From the NCBI GenBank assembly GCA_018398585.1, contig JAGTTD010000009.1, positions 9,429,193 to 9,493,192 of the forward strand: a stretch of 64,000 nt of DNA, given 5' to 3'. Made by a program: the position numbers and the translations under genes. Source of the stretch: Simmondsia chinensis. Taxonomy: Eukaryota > Streptophyta > Magnoliopsida > Caryophyllales > Simmondsiaceae. Below the pieces are notes generated by a model. It was not told the DNA's origin. It made no database searches and worked only from the letters and a program-made list of their open reading frames with translations. Position 1 is the stretch's first letter. Each line of letters starts with the position of its first letter. Positions 11,339 through 24,100 of this stretch are shown in pieces.

Positions 11339-12149
11339 CCCATATAAGTAAAGATCTTATTGATAATGTTTTGAACTATATAACTGATATTAATATAAAA
11401 ACAATTATAATATTTATTTATTAGAATCTTACAATTCTCGATTCCACTTCTAAAAGCCCCTATCTTTTATAAGTGGAACCCGGATTTGAAGGAAATCATA
11501 GTAGTTATTGGTCGCATTTATTTCATTATAGCCAAGGTTGTTAAAACCGGAGTTCCACTTAGAATAGGTAGGCGCTTTGAAAATCGGAATCATAGAATCG
11601 AATCAATAATCGTAAGATTCTACTAAATGTATCGTATTAATATCGGTTATATAGTTCAAACATTATTAATAAGATCTTTGCTTACATGGGTATATATAAG
11701 AAATATAATCAAATATATAAAAGTATTATCATGCAACATAGATGCGTTATTTTATGCTACAATAATCATGAGAGCTTTTATAATAAATGCCGCTAATTGA
11801 ATTTTATATTAAGGTTAAAACATGAAACTAAACTTAATTTAAGTTTCTTGAAAGAGTATAATGCTTAATTAACTCTCTTTTACTTCAAACTAATAAAGTA
11901 AGTGTGTTTATAATATATGCTTGATTTTTTACATTTTAGCTTCCTACTAGTATGTTGGTAGAATCGAGGTCGGATAGGTAGAATTGTAAAATCGTATTAC
12001 GATTCTATCCGTAAATTTCATAAAATATCAATGAATCGTAAGATTCTATAAACTTAAGATTCTACTTATGATTCAGACCGGTTAACAATTGTGGTATCAT
12101 GGAATCATAAGATTCTAAAATTCAAATCGGGATTTTAATAACCATGAGT

Positions 12150-12925
12150 AACGCAATTGATATTGTGATTTCATGGAGAAAGTTGTTGTCTCAAAATCCT
12201 ATGCATTACGCACCTGTTAAGATCAGTTGTCCAGTGATTTTGAGGACTATGTTTGAAGTGGCCTTAGAAAGTAGGGGACATGCATAAAATTATATATAAA
12301 TGTTGTGGATGTTGCACGCAAATCTCAGCATCATGTATCACATATTTAATTTGAAGCTTATGATCCATCTAGAAGTCCTGATGTTGACGTTTCATTGATA
12401 GATGGAATCATTGCAAACAAGAACAGATGTATGCTTGATGGGGCTTATGCCAATAATGATAACAAGGCATCTGATGACGATGCATATGTGGGTATTGGCG
12501 CTTGTGAGGCTGTTCCAATTAATGTTGACAAGCCTATAGTTACCCAAGCCCCTATTCCCAAGTTTGAAGATGTTACGTGTGCCAGAATTTATTGGGTGCA
12601 GCTCCCCCTCTGGACTAATTGAAGGGTGGCATGGTAAGAAATCAATGGTTGAAGGAACAGTTTGAACATGGCCCCCAAGATGACACTGGTGAGCAAGTGC
12701 TTTTACAGCAAGCTACAAGCTACATCCTCCATTTGATTGGCTCCATGCTGTTCATCAACAACACTGGCAATTGGACATCGCTCATCTTCCTCCCATTGAT
12801 CGAGACGGTGGAGGAATGTAGGTTGTACAGCCGGGAGTCAGCAGTGCTACCCAACCTTTACAGATAATTGTGTCGATGTTACATGAAGGGCGCCAAGCAA
12901 CTCAACGGATATGTTTTATTGCTCT
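12150..12925 (+). pseudogene. Plant mobile domain (PMD) remnant
   Basis: The segment at about 12600-12925 reads KGGMVRNQWLKEQFEHGP, then YILHLIGSMLF, NWTSLIFLPLIE and, past a stop, AKQLNGYVLLL. This is the order of conserved blocks in the plant mobile domain (aminotransferase-like, MAIN-like) found in MULE-type and other elements as well as host genes. A frameshift separates the LIEGWHGK reading from KGGMVRNQ, and TAA at 12865-12867 interrupts the domain. The GTATG after TTGCTCTAG at 12921 could be an old splice donor. 12150-12590 holds acidic, fragmentary frames that might be the upstream part of the same gene; that is inference. Confidence 0.6.
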
Positions 12926-13251
12926 AGGTATGAACCATAATAATATTCATGTTTAATTTTTCAATGGGTTTTATTCCTAATTTTTTACAATTTATCATGT
13001 GGAGCTGTGGTCATGGTAGCACTTGCTGGGAAAAGATAAGAATTTTTGTTGAAAATAAACTCTGATACTGACTATTGGGTTCACAGTTCTCAACTATGGT
13101 CACAACAATAGGCACCTATTAGAGCACTTAGAGTAAGAGACACTTCTCTTTACCTAAGCCCCCGGTCGGAGTGTCACGCTTCGTGACACCTCACGTGTGA
13201 GAGTTCCCAGGAATAGGTTTATCTCTATAACCCCTTTGCCCTAATACCGGT
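12926..13251. other. Non-coding stretch with a short perfect hairpin
   Basis: I see no gene here. The only structure noted is the inverted repeat GTGTCACGCTTCGTGACAC near 13170-13190, with 8-bp arms and a 3-bp loop, close to the left edge of the neighbouring copia LTR. Confidence 0.4.
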
Positions 13252-15260
13252 TGTTGGGACGAATTTCAAAAGTTCTTCCTAAAGTTTACGCAGCGGAACA
13301 GGTTTAGAATTCATAATTCCAAGTCTAGGGTCAATTTAAAATTCCCAATTTTAAATCTACTGACTATAATTCATAATTTAAATCAATAGATCTAAATTCT
13401 TAATTTAGATCTACAGGCTTTTTACTCTAATACATTCATAACAATACATAAACTTAAACAGACATAATAACGAATACTATAAATAAATAGACAAGCGAAA
13501 AAGAATAAAGGAAGAAGAACATACCTGGAATTGCCCCAATAATAAAGAAAACCAAGAAAATTGAGACCCCGAGATCTTCTAAGCAATGACCTCGAACAGC
13601 CCGGAGGGTGAGCTCTGAAAAATATTAGACTGAGGAAATAAAAATTTCAACGGAAATTTTTCTATCCAATTAGATCTCCAAAACAATTTCAGAAATCCTA
13701 AAAAAATATTTTAACTTGAAAATACCAAACCTCGGAATAAGCACCTCTATTTATAGGAGTACACCAGAGCGAAAAAATCCATTTTTTTCGATGTGGGATT
13801 GCCCAGTTTAAATCAAAACGTGCCATATCATTTAGAAAAGCAACTAAAACGCTGTGTTTCACAAACAGTTCAAAAATAAATTATTTTATCTTTTTCCGCA
13901 TGCCATGTGTCAGCCTGTGATTGGCCGGAGTACGCACACGCGGATCCTCCCCTTGGGGAGTGTCACACACTGATTGGCTACTAGGGTTATCCACGGGTCG
14001 CGATCCCTGTGCGGTTTTTTTTCGTTATTTTTTTTATTATTTTTCTTTGTTTCCCACATATAAAAATTCATCCTATGAATTTTAATTTTTCAAAATTATT
14101 TTATTTTATAATTTTTAACTTTTATTCATCTTATGAATAATATTTGGCAAAATTAATTTACCCATCTTATGGATAAATAATTCATCTCATAAATTCTTTA
14201 AAATTTTTCTAATGACAATAAAATACGGAGACTTGCGCAGGGACCTCAGGGATAATTTAAATCTAGCTCCAAGTGGGTTAAATTAATCATCTCATGAAAT
14301 AATTTAATTACCATTTAATGAGACTTAATTCCACTAAATAAATCTCGCTGCACTCCAGACTTAAATTATTTATTCGATATCTCCCTAATAGACTGTATTG
14401 ATGATAACAACCCCTCCACTAGATGTCCATGACAAAGGATAAATATAACCACTACCATTATCCTTCTCATAGCTTCTCCATTAGTTACCGACTCGCCCTT
14501 CACTGAATAATTCATTTATACTCGAACATATTCACAGTATAAATTCTAAATGCCAAACACTTCGAATACTTTGGCCAAAGTTTTCGAAGTATTCAAGTAT
14601 TTGTGAATCAATTAAGTGGACATCTATATCTCATTAGAGATTGTGGATTCCCTATTGAATACCTGATCTTTGTCACACTTCACGCCACTACCCAGTGTAC
14701 ATGGGATTTCAGTAATTCATTTAGACCTTACTTATAGTACACCAAAGTAACTAACGCTCCATACACAAGTCCAGAATACCCTCAGGATTTAAAGTCGTCA
14801 TTCAAACAGTACAACATGAATCACTCATCTTTGATAGTAGTTGAGAAATAAGCAATCCACATGGTTCAACTCAGTGTGTGAATCTTATTAAACACTCTAA
14901 CCTAACACTTTTGGATCTCCATCCACATGACTAAGACAAGTCATCTAAAGCGTCACGTTAGAGTCTTAACATACAAGTAGTCCAAACTTGTCTTCAACTA
15001 CGAGTCCTTCAAATAACAATCCATACCATTTGTTTCAAGTCTATCTGTAGCTTAGTCTCATAAACCACTTAGAACAAACATGTAAATTGTATTCTGAGGA
15101 CTACGCCCATCTCATGGATGTCTCCAAAAAGAAAAACATATGCAGTATAAATGCTCACATATACAAATTTAACTAGGAAGTGACTGCAACTTCAATTTTA
15201 TTTATTAATTAAAATAATATATCCAGAATAAATCTGGATTTCAGGATACTATTCCTAACA
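13252..15260 (-). repeat. 3' LTR of deleted copia (about 2.0 kb)
   Basis: The repeat begins TGTTGGGACGAATTTC at 13252 and ends CTATTCCTAACA at 15260, giving TG...CA ends. The purine-rich strand of the adjacent sequence at 15261-15275 is a typical copia polypurine tract. About 2 kb is long for a copia LTR. It is AT-rich with no coding capacity seen. Its partner LTR is absent. Confidence 0.78.
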
Positions 15261-15275
15261 ATCTCCCACTTGTCC

Positions 15276-17574
15276 TAAATCCAATTTATGACAAAGTCCA
15301 TACTCACCCCTTTTAAGTTTGAACCAAAAGTCTACTAAGCCTAACCCTTAGTGAGCTCAATTACTCTATTGTGAAGTTAGCAATACAATACTGCTTGACA
15401 TTCCCCTCACGAATGGCTCCCACTCCAAGGGTAAAGACATGCTTTGACGTCGAACGTCTATCATATATATTTGACTGGAAGTCTTAAAATAATATATCCA
15501 ACTGGAACTAGCTCGTCACTTTAAAAGATCAGCATAAGATCTCTAGTTCTTCTCAGGAACTAGAGAAAACACTTCACTGCCACCTAGTCCATTGGGACCA
15601 GGTTAGACTAACACCTTCTTACTATACCATAGCATAGCAGACATCAAGTCTCGTGCATAACATGGCATATCTGAGGCTCCCACTGCCAAAGCATATGGAA
15701 TATTCCTCAATTGCTCCTCCTTTTGAGGTGTCCTAGAACACTAATCAAAAGAGAGAGGGACTCCATGCTATACCTTGACAATATCTTCTCAACATAAGTG
15801 GCTAGAAAAAGACCCAACATCCTACTCTTACGACCTCGCAGAAGCTTAATCTTAAAAGTAGAGTTGGCTTATCCTATGTCTTTCATATTGAGCTATCATG
15901 GCGACCAAACCTTTACTGCTATTGACACCCTTACATCATTCCTATTGAGTAGTATATTGTTGACATATAATACCAAGAAAGTCACTACTTTCTCTTAATG
16001 TCGGTTGTACACGCATGGTTTGTTCAACCAATTGCTCAAAACTATAAAATTTAATTGCTTCATTGTGGCTAAAAGGATTAGATTCAATGCCACGATCAAC
16101 CACTAAGGCTCCCGATATGAACCTATCAGGTGTTCTGACAATCCTCCCACCAAACCTAAGCTCTCATGTACTTGGAACATTTTTGTTCTTATTAGTAGGT
16201 GCATCTAATGCTTCTGCTATGACTTAAGTTGTGTCTAGCTGTTTAGAATTATTGTCATTTTTCTTTTAACGCTATTTTGTTTTACTTTTGTAGTTTATTT
16301 GGAAAATTGTTGTCTAAGTGTTTCGCATTGTTCATGTACATAAGAAGAACAGCATGAATAAATCATAAATACATGTTCCTTAGTAAATAAAAAAAAATTT
16401 ATTTCTTGTAATAAAGGTTCACAACCGTGTTCAAAATGAATAAAAATTATTCTTTAAACCACATAAATCAAATTCATGTCCAATGCAGGTACAAATCAAT
16501 AAAATTTTTTAAGAAGCACAAAAAAAAAAAAAAAAAAAAATTCTTACACTAAAATCTAAGCTATCGCTTCCTACTATTAAGACTGCTACCTTAAGCTATC
16601 AGGTACAGCTCCCATCATGTAGCCTCGTGGTTGGACTGAGCCCCTGTAACGTATTACAGACTTGGTCAGTTGAACCTGAGTCCACACACCAGGAATCTGG
16701 TGAACTCACAACTACACAAGACTCGAATCAATGAGATATCAATATACCTTCACCAAATGGCTTAGCAGTCTTTGCAGGAAGAGTAGCCATGTACTTTACT
16801 CAGTTTCTCTTCCAGTGGCCCATCTTTCCGCTAAAGTAACACTTTCCTTTTGCTGGCCTTTTGTTAGGATTAGTCGCTACACTAGCAACCTTGCCTTTGC
16901 CTTTCTTTCCAGTCGGTCCCTTATTCTACGTGCTCCCACTAGTCCTTGATACCTGAGTCAAGTGGACACTCCCCTTGGCTCGCATAACACCCTCTGCTAC
17001 CTGTAACTCTTTAATCCGCTCAGGTAATGAATAATCCTTGTTATTCATTGTGTAGTTCAGCCTGAACTGAGTGAAAGAGCAGGACAAAGAGCTGAGGACG
17101 ATGTCCTGCTGAGACGGACCATCAATCTTAGCACCTAGATTCTCCAACTCAGATAAGCACGCCATCATTTTCATGATGTGCTCCTGAACTGGGGACCCTT
17201 CTAACATCCTCATGTTCAAGAGCTTCCTCATCAGCTCTTGCCTAGCTGCCCTATCTTGACCACCAAACATTTCCTTTAAATGTTTGATCATCTCAGTTGC
17301 TGTTTCCATCTCATGCATCTGATGCTTGAGTCCATTGGTCACAGAGGCCAAAATGTAGCATCTGGCTAACTCATTAGCCTTATTCCAGCGTTCATAACGC
17401 TCTTTTATAGCAACTGCAGAATTATTAGCGGGCACTGTAGGTCGAGCTTCAGTGAGAACAAAATTTTGACCCTCATGTATTAATACTATGTCCAAGTTTA
17501 TTTTTCAGGTGAACTAATTCGGTCCAATTAAAGGATTATCTTTCAAAATTGAGTGCAGTGCACCAGTCGCAGCC
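15276..17574 (-). pseudogene. Copia gag and pol remnants
   Basis: Gag starts at the ATG at 17574 (MAATGALHSILKDNPLIGPN) and, after a stop, continues as an open frame 16926-17495 of the UBN2-type Gag, including NKANELARCYILASVTNGLK and QEHIMKMMACLSELENLG. A zinc-knuckle-like CYFSGKMGHW lies near 16830. RT remnants at 15640-16010 read FLVLYVNNILL where YVDDILL is normal, so both catalytic Asp residues are Asn. A hinge reading GRIVRTPDRF lies near 16130. 16200-16550 is AT-rich with no recognisable domain, including an A-run at 16520-16539. Protease and most of integrase are missing. The element cannot move on its own. Confidence 0.78.
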
Positions 17575-17854
17575 ATTTCAAAAACACTGTAAATGCAAAC
17601 AATCGTATAACTACCTTATATGAGTCATGTATAATGCAGTGATATATATTCTTTCAATTTAGCATAAAAAATAAGTCAGATATCCACCAAATTGTACTAT
17701 CATGCATACAATGATGACCCAAACACACCACTCCTTACTCCCCGGCAGTGGGGTCGCACGAAGCTAGTTTAGATGAGAACTATTCTCAATTAACCTGTTT
17801 TCTTGTAACTCTTACTAAATATGATTAACTCACCACTTTACCTTAGTCTCTAAC

Positions 17855-19389
17855 TGATGTGTTTTTCTACGTCTATCAAAATTTAATATAAAACCCTATC
17901 TATTAAACACATTTAAATTCAAGTGTGGGGCGAGAGGGTGTCGAACTGCAGGGACTAAGAGTGCGTGAATTTAATCTATGATCTAAATTGATTTAAGGAA
18001 AAGTGATATTTCTGTGTTGATTAATCTAGAAAATGACAATTAAACTAAAGTAATCTACTACTAATCGGGAACGTGTATTAAATTGGAGCCTAAGGTTTCG
18101 AATCCATTATTAACCAATTATTTTTGCGTTAACTCTTAGATTGGGATTATTGATTGTCACACGGGTAGTGGTTTAGGCTACAAGATTCAACCTATTAAGA
18201 TAATGTTGTTAGTATTGCATATTTACTCTATCTAACTAAAGCATAAGGAAAACAGGCTCTACATAACGTATTGTTAATTATTACGTATTGACCCTATCTA
18301 ACTAAAGCATAGGGAAGATAGGCTTTAATTAACAATTTGATTAATACTATTGCTTGATTAATTAATCCTAAGGCTACAAGCACAAAGAATTAATTTATAG
18401 ATATTAATATCAACAATTAAAGTTTACAAACTCAATAATCATATCAATTAAATAAACAATACAAATATAATACTTCAAAGTATTTATCTCAACCAAGCAA
18501 TTCATGTCAACAATCAAATTAACCTGAAAAAGGCGAAGATTTCATCTAACCCCAGAAAGCAAGTTAGCTCTCTATCAAGGATGACCCGGTGAAGAAGAAG
18601 TTGAACGAACTCATGTCGGTCTCCACGCTAATTTCTCTTCGCTCCAATTTAACGAAAAAGAAAGAAAATAAAAAATCTGAAAAAAGAGAGAAAGAGCTAA
18701 GAGGAGCGAGAGAAAAATAGGGCGTGGTGCAGAACTCCCCAGACGAACGGACGACCTCCAAAAATCGAACACCCCTCACCAATTTAAACGATCCAGTTGC
18801 CTGGTGGAACCCTACGTGCACTGGACCTGGGCTCGAGCAGATCGGTGGTGGGATGTTCGTGGGCCTGCATTGGGCCAGTGTAGGTGATGGCGTGCAGTGG
18901 GCCAAGGTTGATGACGACGTGCCGGCGAAGTTGGGCCGGTGCTGCTGGTGGTCGACGGGCTGGGCTCTCAAGTGTGGCAGCTGGGCTGTTGGGCTGAGAT
19001 GTGAATAGGGACCGTTGGGCTGAGGTCGGTGCTGTGTGTTGGGCCGGTGGTCGATGGGCTTGAGGTGAGACGATGCTGTGTGTTGAAGATGGCTGGGCGT
19101 TGATGGGGTGGAGTTGGGTCTGGAGGTAGAGGGATGATGAATAGTGCAGCTCGGGTACTGTAGCGGTGCAGGTCGAGCTTTTGCGTTCTCGTCCCGAATC
19201 TCGATTGACTTGATTTAATTGTTTACACGTCGAATTTGCCTTATTTGCACCAAAATGTGACAATTTCCGAAACTTTAATTTTAAACCTGCTAAACATAAA
19301 AATTGCCAAAATGATATTAGAACTATAATTAAATAGATGCAAAGTAATTAAAATAACAATTAAAAGATGCGTAAATACGAGATGCATCA
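17855..19389. mobile_element. Solo LTR (1.5 kb) with CTAAC target-site duplication
   Basis: The sequence starts TGATGTGTTTTT and ends GATGCATCA, giving TG...CA with short inverted ends. It is flanked by perfect 5-bp duplications CTAAC at 17850-17854 and 19390-19394. It interrupts the leader of the surrounding copia element, so it is younger. No primer site or gene is inside. An internal direct repeat (CTATCTAACTAAAGCATA) occurs near 18230 and 18292. Pro/Ser-rich open frames at 18564-19263 lie in GC-rich LTR sequence and are not supported. The parent family is not identified. Confidence 0.82.
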
Positions 19390-19650
19390 CTAACATGACA
19401 CAACAGGGCTCCTCGGGGAGGCTAATGCATCACACTAGTCAAGTGTAAACCATTACCTAAACCTCCATACAAATACACGAAATACTCCACGGCAGCATGG
19501 TCGCGTTGCTTCTTTGCACTTTGGTTTATCCTAAAGAAGTCTAACCCTACAATCTGCAAACCGACGTCCTTCGCAGGAAGGTCTATCGATCTACTATACT
19601 GTTAGACTGGTAATGAAGACCGTGAGGTTACATCAATTGGAACCTCGCTC

Positions 19651-20633
19651 CTGCTTAATTTTTATAACTAGTGATTTTTAATTAACTTGCATTTACAACC
19701 TGGATTATCTCATATTCCCCTTTAGAATCTCATTCTAAGATTAACCAAAACTAATTAATTTATTTATTTAAAATACTATCGTTTTACAGTATAGATTATC
19801 TCATAATCTTTTATTTAAGGTACCTCATTATGTATATTAAAATATCACTAATAAATATTCAAATCTCGTGATACCTAATTAATAAATTCCCAGATATTTA
19901 TAATAATTTCATAATTTAAAAAAATTTTAAACCTTAAAAATATTTTAAATATGTATATCTAATTTTTTTAAAAATATTTTAAAAGCGTTCAAATATTTCA
20001 ATAATATTTAATATATTAAAAAATATTATAATATTTCTAAAATATTTTAAACTCTTGTACCTGAACCAAATATTTTTTGAAATTTTTAGACCTTAGGATC
20101 TCTTATAGTATGTATGAAAATGTCTAGAACATATGTGATAATTAAACTCAGGGTACCTAAATAATAAATTTTTAATAGAATAATATCAAGAACGGTCATC
20201 AAAAAAATACACAGCTTAAATGATATAAAAAAAATATAGCTTATTAAGTTAGACAATAATTCTTTTTTTAATTTTATTTCTATCAACCAGGCAAAGGCAA
20301 AAAAAAACATTGATCTTGAAAACATATCTCCCCCCCCTCGTTTTCCTTGACTTCCAAACAATGAAAAAAATCATTTTCTTTTATTTTCTTTCCCTTCAAC
20401 TTTTTTTTTCCCTACATTTTTCCTTCCTTCAAGTTTTTTTAATTTCAAACAGAGCCTTAGAAAAAAAATTTGCAAGTTAAATTACATATTAGTATCTTGA
20501 TGTTTGATAAATTAATTTTTTTAATTCACAAACTTTCAAAATAATATTTTTAGTATCAAAATTATATGTATTTAATAAAATAGTAAAAATGATGGTGTAA
20601 AAAGGTGTAAATTGTTTGGTAAACCTACCATCC
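19651..20633. other. AT-rich stretch without a recognisable gene
   Basis: This is very AT-rich sequence with many AAATATTT-like words. A CAAACAGAGCCTTAG string near 20446 resembles the end of MITEs with AAGGCTCTGTTTG termini, but no partner end was found. Open frames at 20086-20361 and 20489-20743 are composition artefacts. Confidence 0.5.
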
Positions 20634-21015
20634 TGATACAAATATAAGCGAAAGCACCTCTTGGCACCAGCTTCTTCCCGCCATATCCCGCTCTGCTTGC
20701 CGCCAGCTAGCTTTCTGTGTTTCTTCAAGCGTGAGCTGGCCACATCAACTCAAGATATTTTCTAGATATTTTCCTTTACTTGCTATAAATAGGAGAGTTA
20801 TTTATACTAGGGCTTCCATTCTTGATGAGTGTACCCTTTTCTCTCTCTCCCTAACTCTCTTCTATGTCTTTTCTCCCTCCTTCTCTTGTAAATCTCCATT
20901 GAAGAAGCTTACACATATACAAAAGCAATACAAACACAATGGGACAGTGTTGATTTCTGTCCCGTAGGCTTGATTATTGTGTCAATTTGAGCATTGATTG
21001 AGTACTTTGGCATCA
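20634..21015 (+). repeat. 5' LTR of gypsy element
   Basis: It starts TGATACAAATATAAGC and ends TTTGGCATCA. It has a TATA box (CTATAAATA, 20783-20791) followed by a CT-rich leader, matching the 3' LTR. The two LTRs differ by scattered substitutions. Confidence 0.92.
20784..20791 (+). promoter_or_regulatory. TATA box of the gypsy 5' LTR
   Basis: TATAAATA lies in a TTGCTATAAATAGGAGAG context, repeated at the same place in the 3' LTR (25764-25771). Position and context fit the LTR core promoter. Confidence 0.7.
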
Positions 21016-21017
21016 AT

Positions 21018-21030
21018 TGGTATCAGAGCA
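21018..21030 (+). other. Primer-binding site (initiator tRNA-Met)
   Basis: TGGTATCAGAGCA lies two bases after the 5' LTR and is complementary to the 3' end of plant initiator tRNA-Met. This is the usual minus-strand primer for such elements. Confidence 0.9.
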
Positions 21031-21123
21031 CTCCTTCCTCGGCAAATTTCACCACCACCGGAGCAAAATCATCACCACCGTTGCTTCCATTCAGTCCTCT
21101 CAACCTCCCAAACGCGGCTGCCA

Positions 21124-24100
21124 ATGGTTGAAGGAACCCGATCTCAGGTCTCGATAAGAGAGAGGGAAGAGGCTCATGAGCAATGTTTTACTGAGCTGGA
21201 ACGTACCATGGCGCGAATCAGCGAGACTTTGGATACGCTTTCAATCCAGTGCACCGGCTTGGCTCAGATGGTCACTCGCCCACCACCACCCTCGACGCCG
21301 ACCCCTGAACCTTCTCATCCGCCACCTCAATAACCCCCTCCACATTCGGCGACTCTTGATTTCCCAGCTCCACCGTTCGCTCGAGGTAACTACCAAGTCC
21401 CCACTCGGTTTACTAAAATTGATTTTCCGAGGTTTACTAGTAAGGGGTAGATGGGTGGTTGCAACGATGCGAGAGGTATTTTGTGTTAGGTGGAACACCG
21501 GAGGAATTAAAGGTCGTACTTGCTAGTGTCTCACTGGAGGATGGTGCCAAGGAGTGGCACAACTCCTTTGAAACGTCTTGGCCTCCTGGCGTCTACATTC
21601 CATGGGATGCTTATGTCACACAGATTTGATCTCGCTTTGTGGAATCCGCCAATGACCCCTTCACCGAGTTGATGAGACTTCGGCAAGAGGGTACTGTTGA
21701 TGCCTTCTTAAGTAAGTTTGAGGAATTAGTGAACCACTGTGGGTTGAATGAGGACCAAATGATTCACATCTTGTTAGGCAGATTGTGAGAGGATATTGCG
21801 GGTCAAGTTCTTATGTTTAAACCGCGATCCATACATGATGCCGTTACGCTTGCTATGCAACAGGAGCGTAACTGTGCTTAAATGGATTGCATTACCAAGA
21901 AAAGCTCACTAAAATCAACTCCCTTACATCCCTTACTGGGTCTGTCTCGTATGTTGCTCGTTCTCCCACATCCAAGACCACCCACTCGCTTGTTACCTGC
22001 CCTGGGTGCCACGCCAAGGCCCCCAGCTCGGGGTCAACTCAATTTAACACCTGCTGAATTGGATGATCTCTAAGCCCGTAATCTGTGTTTCTGTTACTGG
22101 GAACGTTTCACCCCAGGCCATCAGTGTGCCATGCGCAATCGAGCTCGTGTGTTTTGGCTTGAGGAGGATGAAGAGGATCAACCATCCGCCAACATTGATC
22201 TGCCAGACCCAAACCCAGATCCGATTTTTGATCCGCATATTTCAATCCATGCTTTCGAAGGGTCCCATCATTGTTAGACAATGCGAGTGCAGGGTCACTA
22301 CCATTGTCACCTGTTGAGCATTCTGATAGATAGTGGCAGTACCCACAACTTCTTAGATATCAGGTTCGCCAAGCTATTGGGTTGCCACACTGATACCGCC
22401 AATGGGCCATTTGTTACCATTCCTGATGGCCAGCCCCTCGTTTGTACAAGTATTTGCCATAATTTTTGTTAGCGTCTCCAGGATGCCGCCTTCCAATCTG
22501 ACATGTTACTCACTCTGCTTTCTGGCTACTATATGGTCCTCGGTATTCAGTGGCTTCGCACCTTGGGCGACGCCCTCTGTAATTTCTCTGAACTCTGCAA
22601 GTCTTTCAGCCTACATGGTTAGCGATACACTCTCCGGGGGATCCGCCCAACTCTGCTAAAGGCGATAATGGAGCACACGCTATCTTCTCTTCGGTCATCC
22701 TCCGCTTCATTCTATGCTATTTTCGTGGCTCCGCCAACTGCACCCGCTATATCTTTCTCAGTTCACACTGATCCGCCTACTGCTAAAGCGCCACCTGAGC
22801 TTCATGCCCTACTTACTGAGTTTGTTGAAGTCTTTGACACCTCAACTGGACTTTTTCCATCATGCCACTCTTTTGATCATTGCATTCCGCTTAAAGAAGG
22901 CAGTAATCTGGTCTGTATCAATACCCCCTCTTTCAGAAGGATATCATTGATTTTTTGATCAAGGAAATGTTGCTTGACGGGGTCATTCAAAATAGAAATT
23001 CTCCTAACGCATCTCCTGCCGTCCTTGTCAAAAAGAAGGACGGGTCGTGGCGCCTATGCGTATACTACAAGGCACTCAACAAAATGATTGTCAAAGACAA
23101 ATTCTTGATCCCCATCATTGAGGTACTCCTGGATGAGCTTGGTGGTGCTACATTCTTCTCCAAGATCTATCTCAAATCAGGTTACTGGCAAATCCGGATG
23201 TTTACTGAGGATATTCCCAAGACCGCCTTCCGGACCCACTCCGATCAATATGAATTCATTGTGATGCCCTTTAGGTTATCAAATACTCCGTCCACTTTTA
23301 AGAGTCTCATGAATGATCCATTTTGACCTTTTCTACGCCAACTTGTCCTTGTCTTTTTTGACGACATATTGATTTACAGCCGCACTTGGGCCGCTCACCT
23401 AGATCACATCCGTGTGGTTCTTAGCATCCTCCGTCAGAATCGGCTCACTGCCAATCATGCCAGCTGCACCTTTGGTTCCTCTTGCATTGAGTATTTGGGG
23501 CACTTTGTTTCTAAGAAAGGCGTCTCTGCGGATCCCAAAAAATTGGACGCCGTCGCCCATTGGCCTCGTCCCCAATCCTTAAAACAACTTCGTGGAAATT
23601 TGGGTCTTTTAGGGTACTACCACCGTTTTATTGCTCGTTATGTCACCATGGCTAGGCCCTTGACTGACTTACTGAAGAAAGATAACTTCTTCTAGAATTC
23701 GGATGATGAACTTGCCTTTGGCCGTTTGAAGCATACCCTCACTTCAGCCCCGGTTCTGGCTCTTCCCGACTTTTCTCAGCCCTTTATCATCAAAACAGAC
23801 ACCTCGGGCACTGAAATTGGTGTTGTCCTTAAGCAAGGCGGTAGGCCAATTGCTTATATCAGCCGGACTCTTGCTCCTTGTAATCAAGGCCTTTTGGTTT
23901 ATGAACACGAATTACTTCTTCTCATTTTCGCCATCGAGAAATGGGAGCATTATGTTATGGGATGGCACTTTATCATTCACACTGATCAGCAGAGCCTCAA
24001 ATTCTTACTTAACCAATGCTTGTCCACTTCTTTGTAGCATTTATGGCTTTCCCTCCAGATTGGTTTGGATACTTTATCATCTATAAGAAAGGTTCTGAAA

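Larger units (their letters stand above)
7855..12150. mobile_element. Long foldback (inverted-repeat) element, split by an LTR element
   Basis: 7855-8310 read forward matches the reverse complement of about 11690-12150. 11338-11510 likewise matches the reverse complement of about 11530-11700. Joined across the 8312-11338 insertion, the left arm is about 630 bp. The outer ends are GGTTATTAAAATC at about 7858 and its complement near 12145. The spacer at the centre (about 11510-11530) is short. The arms are AT-rich, with repeated AGAATCTTACGATTC-like words and no coding capacity. This architecture fits a foldback or MITE-like DNA element. I could not define a target-site duplication, so the superfamily is unassigned. 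Confidence 0.72.
13252..19650 (-). mobile_element. Deleted Ty1/copia element with 2-kb LTR
   Basis: A minus-strand copia element has its 3' LTR at 13252-15260, polypurine tract just right of it (GGACAAGTGGGAGAT on the minus strand, 15261-15275), shrunken pol remnants, gag to 17574, and a long untranslated leader that resumes right of a solo LTR at 19390. I could not find the 5' LTR: nothing right of 19650 resembles 13252-15260. Large parts of integrase and RT are missing. The right limit is therefore an estimate. Confidence 0.75.

Noticed and set aside
18564..19263. Ser/Pro/His-rich frames on the minus strand and a plus-strand partner
   Set aside because: They lie within the solo LTR, have no recognisable domain, and both strands are open because of GC-rich composition.
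20086..20743. Small minus-strand frames with hydrophobic stretches
   Set aside because: AT-rich composition yields Phe/Ile/Leu-rich translations; no support for a membrane protein.
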